Assembly (NCBI GenBank): GCA_015490675.1
Contig: WFXI01000214.1
Span: 1-5,873, forward strand
DNA length: 5,873 nucleotides
Direction of reading: 5' to 3'
DNA from: Hydrogenothermaceae bacterium
GTDB lineage: Bacteria; Aquificota; Aquificia; Aquificales; Hydrogenothermaceae
This document shows positions 1 to 5,873 of the stretch, piece after piece; positions within the stretch are counted from its first letter, which is position 1, and each line of letters opens with the position of its first letter. The translations under genes were made by a program, and so were the position numbers. Under the pieces are notes generated by a model that was not told the DNA's origin, did not search any database, and saw nothing but the letters and a program-made list of their open reading frames with translations.

Positions 1-2
1 TT

Positions 3-36
3 GAAGGGTTTTGCCCCTTCTTTATTTATCCTTTTT
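3..36 (+). terminator. Rho-independent terminator of an upstream gene
   Basis: A perfect 6-bp stem, GAAGGG (3-8) with CCCTTC (15-20), encloses a 6-base loop and is followed by a T-rich tail (21-36). This is the usual form of an intrinsic terminator. It most likely ends transcription of a gene lying to the left of the window and so separates that gene from the bcs operon. The stem is short and the tail is broken by A and C, so termination may be partial. A read in the opposite direction is less likely, because the T tract lies to the right. Confidence 0.6.
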
Positions 37-45
37 AAAATCATA

Positions 46-73
46 TTAAAAATTACCGAATAATAAGTAGAAT
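46..73 (+). promoter_or_regulatory. Candidate sigma-70-type promoter of the bcs operon
   Basis: TTAAAA (46-51, 4 of 6 to TTGACA) lies 16 bases before TAGAAT (68-73, 5 of 6 to TATAAT). An alternative -10 is CATAAT (80-85), which has no good -35 partner. Start of transcription would fall near 80, giving a leader of about 30 bases before the first start codon. In DNA this AT-rich such matches arise easily, so the site is weakly supported. A promoter somewhere in 37-100 is expected because a terminator precedes it. Confidence 0.25.
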
Positions 74-100
74 ACCTTTCATAATACTGATGTACTTTTT

Positions 101-108
101 GGAGGGAG
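101..108 (+). promoter_or_regulatory. Strong ribosome binding site of the first gene
   Basis: GGAGGGAG is a near-ideal Shine-Dalgarno; its GGAGG core lies 4 bases before the ATG at 110. It is a main reason to believe that the short first reading frame is really translated. Confidence 0.7.
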
Positions 109-109
109 T

Positions 110-301
110 ATGGAAAATTTTCCTGAGTTTTATATGTCCTCAGAATTTGATAATTTAAAAAACAAGTGGAAGTTAATAAAATTCTTAGAAAATGAAACTG
201 TAGGGGATATGAATAGGAATATAAATTCTTCAACTAGTAAGGAAAATTATAATGATTTCCCTATATCTAAACTTAAATTAATGCTAGTTGGAAAAGAATG
301 A
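110..301 (+). CDS. Small hypothetical protein leading the cellulose operon (63 aa)
   Basis: I do not recognise this protein. It has 63 residues, is hydrophilic, and shows no signal peptide or membrane segment. It has an aromatic and acidic N-terminus (MENFPEFY), a charged probable helix (residues about 12-29, with KNKWKLIKFLENE), an Asn/Ser-rich middle (about 35-48) and a short hydrophobic and basic end (SKLKLMLVGKE). The start is supported by the strong ribosome site at 101-108. Its stop overlaps the bcsA start by four bases (ATGA, 298-301), so bcsA translation probably depends on it. Short cytoplasmic proteins such as BcsR precede catalytic genes in some bcs operons, and its size and place are similar. 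I see no convincing sequence match to BcsR, however, so the resemblance is positional only. It could be a regulatory partner of BcsA or mainly a coupling leader. Confidence 0.65.
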   Translation: MENFPEFYMSSEFDNLKNKWKLIKFLENETVGDMNRNINSSTSKENYNDFPISKLKLMLVGKE

Positions 302-2547
302 TATTCTTAGAAAAATATTTTCAGGAGAATAAAGAAAAATTAGCTAAATTATCTTTAGTGTTTTTATTTTCAATTTATGGACTTTTTATTATTGCACCAA
401 CTTCTACCTTGAATCAATTGCTACTTTCTCTTTTGTTAATAGGTGTTTTAATCTGGATTTTCAGGGAAAAAACAGAGTATGTAAAATTAATAATTATATT
501 AACGGGAATTTTTATTACATTAAGGTATTTTTACTGGAGAACATTTAACACTATAAATACAGATACACCTGTAAATTTCTTATTGTCAATTTTACTTTAT
601 TTTGCAGAATTTTATTCAATAGTAATTGCTTTACTTGGTGCTTTTATAGCTCTTAGGCTTTTAGAAAGAAAAGAAATACCAATAATACCTGCTGAGAAGG
701 ATAAATTACCTACCGTAGATGTTTTCATTCCGACATACAATGAGCCTATTGAAGTAGTAAAGACTACAGCATTAGCAGCAACGGCATTAGACTATCCTAA
801 GGATAAATTTAATGTTTATATACTTGATGATGGAGGAACTAAACAAAAACTAAATGACCCAGACCCTAAAAAAAGAGAAGAAAATAGGAAAAGATCTGAA
901 GGCTTAAAATCATTTGTTAAAGCAGTTGGTGGAAATTTACATTATCTAACTAGAGAAAAAAATGAACATGCAAAAGCTGGAAATATCAATGAAGCTTTAA
1001 AGAAGACAAATGGAGAATTGATTTTAATTTTAGACTGTGACCATATACCTACTCAGGATTTTTTAAGAAATACAGTTGGATTTTTTCAAAAATATCCAAA
1101 GCTATTTTTAGTTCAAACCCCGCATAGTTTTCAAAATCCAGATCCAATAGAGAAGAATTTAGAGATATTTAGACAGGTTCCAAATGAAAATGATATGTTC
1201 TATAAATTTATTCAAAAAGGACTAGACTTTTGGTCTTCTTCGTTTTTTTGTGGTTCTGCTGCAGTATTAAGAAGAAAATACCTTGAAGAAATTGGAGGAA
1301 TTCAAGGGCAAACTATTACAGAAGATGCAGAAACTGCTTTAGAACTTCACTCTAAAGGTTTAGATAGTGCTTACTATGGAAGAAAAATGGTATTTGGTCT
1401 TCAGCCAGAAACTTTTGCTTCTTTTATAGTACAAAGGTCTAGATGGGCTCAAGGAATGGTTCAAATATTTTTGTTGAAAAATCCTCTTTTCAAAAAGGGG
1501 TTAAAGTGGTATCAAAAGATATCATATATAAATTCTAGTTTCTTTTGGTTTTTTGGAATAGCAAGGGCTATATTTTTACTAGCACCTTCATTTTTTCTGT
1601 TTTTTGGTGCAAAAATATATGATGCATCTTTAAATGAGGTATTAGCTTATGCAATTCCACACTTTTTAGCTTCTATTTTGGTAGCTAATTATTTGTATGC
1701 AAGGGTTAGATGGAACTTTTTCTCTGAGCTTTATGAAGCTTTGCAAAGTTTGTTTATACTTCCAGCAATAATAAGTGTTTTATTTAATCCAAGAAAACCA
1801 ACTTTTAAGGTTACTCCAAAAGGAGAAAATTTAGCAGAAGAATTTTTAAGTCCTTTCTATAAGCCTATTTACATACTTTTTAATATTACTTTAATATCAT
1901 TTTTCTTTGCTATCTATAGATGGGTAGAATATCCAGAAGAAAGAGGAACAATTTTAGTAGTTTTGTTTTGGCAGATTTTTAATTTCCTTGTTTTAGCTCT
2001 TGGTGTTATTGCAATGAGAGAAAAACCAGAACGAAGAAGAGCTTATAGAATACCTGCTCAGGATAAAGCTTTTGTTTATATTGATTCCCTTACATTTTCA
2101 GGAAGAATTAGAGATATATCCTTAACAGGTATTTGGGTGGAAACAGACCAGGATTTGACAAATTATTTAAATAAAGTTAGGGATGCATATGTTAGATTTC
2201 TTATAAAGGATATTAGAGGACTTACATTTTCTGTAGAAGGAAAAGTTGTAAATGCTAATGCAAAAAATATTAGAGCTATGTTTATTAATACGGAAGATTT
2301 AAACTTTTTTAGAAAATTAGTAGAAATAGTTTATGCACAAAGTACAAAGTGGGAATTCTTTATTCCAGAGAAAGAAGCTTCACCTATAGAATCTTTAGTA
2401 TTTTTAACTAGATTAGCAATTTATCATTTTACAGAAGCTTATAAAAAAGCTACTATAGAATTTATTAGAGAAGTAAAAGAGTTTTTTGTTGAGAAAGTAG
2501 GAGGTAAGATATGGGTCTTTTTAAGAAGAGAATTGAAGAGAGTATGA
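298..2547 (+). CDS. bcsA: Cellulose synthase catalytic subunit BcsA with PilZ domain (UDP-forming)
   Basis: Inner-membrane family 2 glycosyltransferase that polymerises UDP-glucose into beta-1,4-glucan and extrudes it through its own channel. Its 749 residues are near the family norm. Hydrophobic segments lie at about 16-33, 39-55, 61-79 and 94-119, then about 411-438, 450-470, 483-497, 521-541 and 551-573. The cytoplasmic catalytic domain between the two groups has TYNEP (146-150), DDG (177-179), DCD (246-248), QTPHSF (273-278), FFCGS (316-320), TED (341-343, catalytic base D343) and QRSRW (379-383, acceptor site). The gating-loop motif FKVTPKG is at 503-509. A PilZ domain follows, with the RxxxR motif (R580 to R584) and DISLTG (606-611) intact, so c-di-GMP activation is expected. 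A helical tail (about 670-749) ends the protein. The ATG overlaps the previous stop; the Shine-Dalgarno is weak, which fits translational coupling. No other in-frame Met occurs before residue 300. Confidence 0.97.
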   Translation: MIFLEKYFQENKEKLAKLSLVFLFSIYGLFIIAPTSTLNQLLLSLLLIGVLIWIFREKTEYVKLIIILTGIFITLRYFYWRTFNTINTDTPVNFLLSILLYFAEFYSIVIALLGAFIALRLLERKEIPIIPAEKDKLPTVDVFIPTYNEPIEVVKTTALAATALDYPKDKFNVYILDDGGTKQKLNDPDPKKREENRKRSEGLKSFVKAVGGNLHYLTREKNEHAKAGNINEALKKTNGELILILDCDHIPTQDFLRNTVGFFQKYPKLFLVQTPHSFQNPDPIEKNLEIFRQVPNENDMFYKFIQKGLDFWSSSFFCGSAAVLRRKYLEEIGGIQGQTITEDAETALELHSKGLDSAYYGRKMVFGLQPETFASFIVQRSRWAQGMVQIFLLKNPLFKKGLKWYQKISYINSSFFWFFGIARAIFLLAPSFFLFFGAKIYDASLNEVLAYAIPHFLASILVANYLYARVRWNFFSELYEALQSLFILPAIISVLFNPRKPTFKVTPKGENLAEEFLSPFYKPIYILFNITLISFFFAIYRWVEYPEERGTILVVLFWQIFNFLVLALGVIAMREKPERRRAYRIPAQDKAFVYIDSLTFSGRIRDISLTGIWVETDQDLTNYLNKVRDAYVRFLIKDIRGLTFSVEGKVVNANAKNIRAMFINTEDLNFFRKLVEIVYAQSTKWEFFIPEKEASPIESLVFLTRLAIYHFTEAYKKATIEFIREVKEFFVEKVGGKIWVFLRRELKRV
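2499..2505 (+). promoter_or_regulatory. Ribosome binding site inside the bcsA 3' end
   Basis: AGGAGGT is a full consensus Shine-Dalgarno located in the last codons of bcsA, 5 bases before the ATG at 2511. It decides the start of the next gene in favour of 2511 over the in-frame ATG at 2544, which forms an ATGA overlap with the bcsA stop but has only a purine-rich stretch before it. Confidence 0.7.
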
Positions 2548-3065
2548 GTAACGCTGGTATAGGTTTTGGAGAAATTAGAAAAGAAATTATAATTCCTGAG
2601 TATAATCCTTTAAAAATTAGTGTAGATGGTTCTATCTTAGCAAGTATTCTTTTAACAATTGCCGAACTTGGTGATATGGAAGACTTACAGATTTTGTCTG
2701 AAAAATCAGCAAGCATATTTTTTGAAAAAAACAAAGTTGTGTTTAAAAGTATAAAAGTTTCCTCCGCCGATAGTATGAGAATTTTAGTGGAACTATTAAA
2801 CAAATTTCTAGATTATCACAAGCTTGGAAGTTTGCAAGTAATAATTGATGAAAATTCTAATAAATTTTATATAAAGCATTATAATTCTCCATTTGCTTTA
2901 AGTTTATTAGGAAAAGTAGATTCTGAAGTTTGTTATTTCTTATCTTATTTTTATAGTAGGGTTTTTTCTTTAGTTTTAGATACACAAGTAAAAATTGTGG
3001 AGGAAAGTTGTGTTGCTAATGAAAAAGATAAAGAGTTTTGTATTTTTAAACCTTCTACTGTTTAG
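2511..3065 (+). CDS. V4R-like / BcsD-like soluble protein of the cellulose operon
   Basis: A 184-residue protein with no signal peptide or membrane segment, so probably cytoplasmic. The layout resembles the V4R (4-vinyl reductase, Bet3/TRAPP-like) fold: an N-terminal helical part (about 39-73), a helix ILVELLNKFLDYHKLG (91-106), two strands SLQVIIDE and KFYIKHYNSP (107-127), a short hydrophobic stretch, a long helix EVCYFLSYFYSRVFSLVL (139-156), then a strand KIVEESC with C167 and C177 before IFK. V4R domains typically end in an E-x-x-C...C-x-F pattern; the spacing here (Cx9C) is slightly longer than I expect. The same order of elements is seen in BcsD, the octameric subunit that aligns glucan chains, and the operon position suits such a role. 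A ligand-sensing role, as in V4R domains of DmpR-type regulators, is the alternative. It overlaps bcsA by 37 bp and bcsB by 47 bp. The gene is certain to be coding; its family is a judgement by eye. Confidence 0.7.
   Translation: MGLFKKRIEESMSNAGIGFGEIRKEIIIPEYNPLKISVDGSILASILLTIAELGDMEDLQILSEKSASIFFEKNKVVFKSIKVSSADSMRILVELLNKFLDYHKLGSLQVIIDENSNKFYIKHYNSPFALSLLGKVDSEVCYFLSYFYSRVFSLVLDTQVKIVEESCVANEKDKEFCIFKPSTV
2999..3003 (+). promoter_or_regulatory. Ribosome binding site for bcsB, inside the preceding gene
   Basis: GGAGG (extended GGAGGAAAG) lies within the V4R-like gene. It is 6 bases before an in-frame GTG (3010), 9 before a TTG (3013) and 15 before the ATG (3019). Spacing favours GTG 3010, while codon type and the typical MKK opening of a signal peptide favour ATG 3019. 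The three starts differ by at most three residues. Confidence 0.55.
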
Positions 3066-5157
3066 TTTTGCAATAGCGAAAATAGATATAGAAACATTAG
3101 ATACATTTTTTCCTGGAAGTGAATTTTTAAGAGGAGTATCTGGATATTCTTCAGTAACAATTCCTGTTCCAGACAGATTTAAGGTAAAAAAGGCCACATT
3201 ACATCTAGAGCTTAGTAAGTCTAAAGCTCTTGTTCCAGAAAGAAGCTCTATAGCAGTTTTTTTCAATGGAAAGTTAATTTTTCAAAAAAGATATAATCCT
3301 AAAGTTGATGATATATCTATAGATATAAATATTCCTGTATATTTAATAGAAGATTACAATAAACTTGAAATTAGAACATCTCAACATTACTGTGTAAACT
3401 GTTGCGAATATGAGGGTAGTCCTGAGCTCTGGACAAAACTTTATTGGGATAAAAGTTATATAAAACTTGATATAGAAGAAAAAGAAATAAAGCCAAATAT
3501 GCTTTATTTAAGGGATTTTGTTTTAGATGAAAAGCAGTATAATCCACTTCACTTTGCAATTATAACTGAGAATAAATCGGATAAAATGCTAACCTTAGCC
3601 ACAAAAGTTTCAGGCTATATAGGAAGATATATAAAATACAGAAAAATATACATAGATTACATGGAAAATTTATCAGAAAGTACAGATACGTTTTTAATAG
3701 GAACAGAAAATTTTGTAAAGAAATTTTTAGGTATTGATGAAAAACAAAAACTTCCTCATATATTTTTAATTCCAAATCCAAAAAACAAATCAAAGGCTAT
3801 TATTGCAATAACAGCAGGTTCTATAAATGAGCTGGAAAAAGTTGTAAGCACATTTATTTCTTTGAATAAAGAAACTTTTATGGGAGAAAGTATAACAATA
3901 AAAAACTTTAAAAATATTAATATCGAGCCATACCAATCTCCAAATTTCTTACCAGTAGAAGAAAATATACATCTTTCAGATATAGGTTATGGAGATAAAA
4001 CCTTTAGTGGATTTTATCCTCCTCCTTTAGATGTTTACTTTGAAATTCCTGTAGATATGTTTTTAAATGAAAAAGAAAAATTTATTTTCCATCTTTTCTA
4101 TAACTATGGAAGTGGTGTTAGAGAAGATTCTGTAATTAATGTATTTGTAAATGATAAATTCTTAACTCAAATAAAGATAGAAAAAGATTACGGAACAATA
4201 ATAGAAGATAAAAAATTAAAAATTCCTGTTTATATGTTAAAACCAGGGAAAAATAAAATATCTGTTCAATATTCTCTTATGCCAAGAAATCAAGGTTTTT
4301 GTGTAGCACCTAATGTTAATGCATTACAGGGGACAGTTTTTGCAAAAAAAACCTATCTAAACTTACCAGATTTACCTCACTGGATAGAAATGCCTTATAT
4401 GGAATACTTTATTATGCAAGCTTACCCTTTCTCTATTTATCCTGATTTAAGAGAGACTCAAATATTTATTTCTAATTTAGATAATAGAACTATTTCAGCG
4501 ATGCTAACACTTGCTGGATACATAGGAGAAAAAACAGGAGTTTCTCCTTATAATGTAGAGGTTATATCTAGTAAAGAGAAAATAAATCCAAATAAGAACT
4601 TAATTCTAATTGGATATTTATTTGATAATGAGTTTTTTGAAAACACACCAATTAATATATCTTCTGGACAAATAACTTTAAAATATTCTATATTTTCTCA
4701 AATAAAGGATATACTCAAAAGTAAAATTTTAGGTTATGAGGAAAAGGAAAACTTAAAAGCCCTTTTAAGTATAAATAATAAACTTCAAAAAGAAGTTATT
4801 TTTACAATGGGACAGTCTCCGTATAAATCAGATAAAACAGTGTTTATGATTTTATCTAAAAATCCTCATCAACTTTTAAGAGGAGTTCAACTTCTTTATA
4901 ATCCAAAATATTCAGGAAATATAAAGGGCGACATTTCTGTTATAGATTTTGAACAGTTACATGTTTACAATGGCTCATTTGCAGACAAATATTATGTAGG
5001 GCATTTACCTTTCTTAGATTATATTCTGTTTAGAATTGGATATACTTCTCCGTTTATTATGTTTGGACTGGTAATGGTCGTTATAGTTCTTATTGTTATT
5101 GTGCTTAAGTATCTCCTAGATATAAGGGAAAAAAGGAGATTAAAAGGTGAAATTTGA
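3019..5157 (+). CDS. bcsB: Cellulose synthase periplasmic regulatory subunit BcsB
   Basis: Periplasmic partner of BcsA that is anchored in the inner membrane and guides the nascent glucan outward. From the ATG it has 712 residues, typical for BcsB. A signal peptide covers 1-20 (MKK, a Leu/Phe-rich core, AIA cleavage site). Two repeats of a carbohydrate-binding jelly-roll plus a flavodoxin-like domain follow: first pair at about 30-155 and 160-295 (LIGTENF at 226-232; ITAGSINELEKV at 264-275), second at about 318-447 and 448-645 (SGFYPPPLDVYFEIP at 330-344; LIGYLF at 530-535; a second predicted helix-strand set at 603-642). The C-terminal anchor is at about 678-699, followed by a basic tail (REKRRLK). 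The first binding domain has C125, C128 and C129 just before LWT (137-139); the second has C428. GTG 3010 is an alternative start with better ribosome-site spacing. The gene overlaps its upstream neighbour by 47 bp and bcsZ by 11 bp. Confidence 0.94.
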   Translation: MKKIKSFVFLNLLLFSFAIAKIDIETLDTFFPGSEFLRGVSGYSSVTIPVPDRFKVKKATLHLELSKSKALVPERSSIAVFFNGKLIFQKRYNPKVDDISIDINIPVYLIEDYNKLEIRTSQHYCVNCCEYEGSPELWTKLYWDKSYIKLDIEEKEIKPNMLYLRDFVLDEKQYNPLHFAIITENKSDKMLTLATKVSGYIGRYIKYRKIYIDYMENLSESTDTFLIGTENFVKKFLGIDEKQKLPHIFLIPNPKNKSKAIIAITAGSINELEKVVSTFISLNKETFMGESITIKNFKNINIEPYQSPNFLPVEENIHLSDIGYGDKTFSGFYPPPLDVYFEIPVDMFLNEKEKFIFHLFYNYGSGVREDSVINVFVNDKFLTQIKIEKDYGTIIEDKKLKIPVYMLKPGKNKISVQYSLMPRNQGFCVAPNVNALQGTVFAKKTYLNLPDLPHWIEMPYMEYFIMQAYPFSIYPDLRETQIFISNLDNRTISAMLTLAGYIGEKTGVSPYNVEVISSKEKINPNKNLILIGYLFDNEFFENTPINISSGQITLKYSIFSQIKDILKSKILGYEEKENLKALLSINNKLQKEVIFTMGQSPYKSDKTVFMILSKNPHQLLRGVQLLYNPKYSGNIKGDISVIDFEQLHVYNGSFADKYYVGHLPFLDYILFRIGYTSPFIMFGLVMVVIVLIVIVLKYLLDIREKRRLKGEI
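5134..5138 (+). promoter_or_regulatory. Ribosome binding site deciding the GTG start of bcsZ
   Basis: AGGAG lies 8 bases before the GTG at 5147, inside the last codons of bcsB. No ATG is available before the signal-peptide core in this frame, so the GTG is the best start. The surrounding 8 bases (5132-5139) are exactly complementary to 5173-5180. Confidence 0.65.
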
Positions 5158-5873
5158 TAAAGGAGTATTACTTCTCCTTTCCTTTTTTTGTTTTGCTTTT
5201 GGAAGTTGGGAAGAATTTAAAACTAAATTTTTAAAACCATCTGGAAACATAGTAGACCCTTATAACAGTTATAGAACTACTTCAGAAAGCCAAGGATATG
5301 GCCTTTTTTTAGCAGTATTGAATAATGATAAAGAAACATTTGATAAGATTTTAAGATGGACAGAAAATCATTTGAGACGAAACGATAATCTTTTTTCATG
5401 GCATTGGAATGGAGGAAAAATAATAGACAAAAATAATGCTTTAGATGGCGATTTTTTTATTGCATACTCTTTGTTATTAGCTTTTGAAAAATGGAAAAGT
5501 AATGAATATTTATATAAAGCTAAAACTATAATTAGTTCTACGAAAGAACTTGTTTTAAAGATTTGCAGTAAAGAAGAAAACTTTATTTTAATTCCTGCTA
5601 AATATGGATTTATTCATGAATTAGATGCAACTATTACTACATTTCCAAGTTATTATATTCCTTTTATTTTTAAGAAATTTAGATATTATGATGATGTAGT
5701 TCTTTGGGAGAGTTTGTATAATTATTCCTACAAGATTTACAAAATAGAAGATATTAGCTTTAACCTCAAGTTTAGTCTCTTTGAAAAAAAGTGGCAAAAA
5801 ATTAACTTTGTAAATTTAGATACATATAGACTGATACCATATACATATTTAGATAATCCAAAAAATTTAAAGT
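5147..5873 (+). CDS. bcsZ: Endo-beta-1,4-glucanase BcsZ, glycoside hydrolase family 8 (partial, 3' end outside window)
   Basis: Periplasmic cellulase of the synthase operon, thought to cut or edit glucan chains during secretion. The frame is open from GTG 5147 to the window end, giving 242 residues of an expected 340-370. A signal peptide covers about 1-19 (MKFDKG, then a Leu/Phe core ending FAFG). GH8 motifs follow in the correct order: TSESQGYG (45-52) with the catalytic acid E47; NALDGDFFIAY (97-107), matching the family's ADGDxxIAxxL segment with D100 and D102; and LDTYRLIPY (about 224-232), where D225 matches the catalytic base in the YDAIR segment of other BcsZ proteins. Both catalytic carboxylates are therefore present, and the enzyme looks active. 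C15 lies in the signal core but not in a lipobox. The first codons overlap bcsB by 11 bp and hold a terminator-like hairpin (5159-5190). Confidence 0.9.
   Translation, partial: MKFDKGVLLLLSFFCFAFGSWEEFKTKFLKPSGNIVDPYNSYRTTSESQGYGLFLAVLNNDKETFDKILRWTENHLRRNDNLFSWHWNGGKIIDKNNALDGDFFIAYSLLLAFEKWKSNEYLYKAKTIISSTKELVLKICSKEENFILIPAKYGFIHELDATITTFPSYYIPFIFKKFRYYDDVVLWESLYNYSYKIYKIEDISFNLKFSLFEKKWQKINFVNLDTYRLIPYTYLDNPKNLK
5159..5190 (+). promoter_or_regulatory. Terminator-like hairpin at the start of bcsZ, possible attenuator
   Basis: AAAGGAG (5159-5165) and CTCCTTT (5174-5180) form a perfect 7-bp stem with an 8-base loop, followed by CC and seven Ts (5183-5189). It begins two bases after the bcsB stop and lies in the bcsZ signal-peptide codons. 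The right arm, with one extra base (5173-5180), is also an 8-base perfect complement to the bcsZ ribosome site (5132-5139). It could lower bcsZ expression relative to bcsAB by early termination or by masking the ribosome site. Chance is a real alternative, because Leu/Phe codons in a signal peptide make T-rich runs. Confidence 0.35.

Noticed and set aside
37..109. Possible c-di-GMP riboswitch in the operon leader
   Set aside because: The leader is too short and lacks the conserved paired helices and loop bases of the known c-di-GMP aptamers. Only a weak 5-bp pairing (65-69 with 93-97) is seen.
110..301. Assignment of the first small gene as bcsR
   Set aside because: Size and position agree, but the BcsR C-terminal motif around RWPLL and its other conserved residues are not visible.
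2465..2803. Open reading frame of 112 codons on the minus strand
   Set aside because: It lies opposite the bcsA end and the V4R-like gene, and the forward frames have family motifs and ribosome sites. The composition is that of an antisense shadow.
2976..3793. Three further minus-strand open frames (2976-3266, 3371-3559, 3560-3793)
   Set aside because: All lie opposite well-supported BcsB coding sequence, have no recognisable motifs and no convincing ribosome sites.
5147..5206. BcsZ as a lipoprotein through C15
   Set aside because: The residues before C15 (SFF) do not form a lipobox; an ordinary signal peptide ending near residue 19 fits better.
1..5873. tRNA, rRNA, CRISPR arrays, insertion sequences or long repeats
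   Set aside because: None was seen by eye; the window is filled almost completely by the five overlapping genes.

Overview
This window holds the 5' two-thirds of a compact bacterial cellulose synthase (bcs) operon, all on the + strand. The DNA is strongly AT-rich (roughly 30% GC by eye). Arginine is written mostly with AGA, and the proteins are rich in Lys, Glu, Ile and Phe. BcsB and BcsZ both carry export signals and BcsB has a C-terminal membrane anchor, so the host is probably a diderm. The low GC and charged composition would fit a Sulfurihydrogenibium-like member of the Aquificota or another low-GC diderm such as a campylobacterote. That placement is an inference from composition; no taxonomic marker gene is present.

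Layout: positions 1-36 look like the intrinsic terminator of an upstream gene. Positions 37-109 form a short leader with a weak promoter candidate and a strong Shine-Dalgarno. Then come a 63-residue unidentified protein (110-301), the catalytic subunit BcsA with a C-terminal c-di-GMP-binding PilZ domain (298-2547), a 184-residue soluble protein with a V4R/BcsD-like layout (2511-3065), the periplasmic membrane-anchored subunit BcsB (3019-5157), and a GH8 endoglucanase BcsZ that runs off the window end (5147-5873+). Every gene junction overlaps (4, 37, 47 and 11 bp), so the genes are probably co-transcribed and translationally coupled.

How they work together: BcsA polymerises UDP-glucose and threads the glucan across the inner membrane when c-di-GMP binds PilZ. 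BcsB guides the chain through the periplasm. BcsZ trims or edits it. No outer-membrane BcsC and no BcsQ is seen; bcsC may lie beyond the window. The two least explained pieces are the leading 63-residue protein and the V4R-like protein between bcsA and bcsB. The latter is my best candidate for something undescribed: its order of helices and strands resembles both V4R domains and the cellulose-organising subunit BcsD. A terminator-like hairpin that could also mask the ribosome site lies at the bcsB/bcsZ junction.
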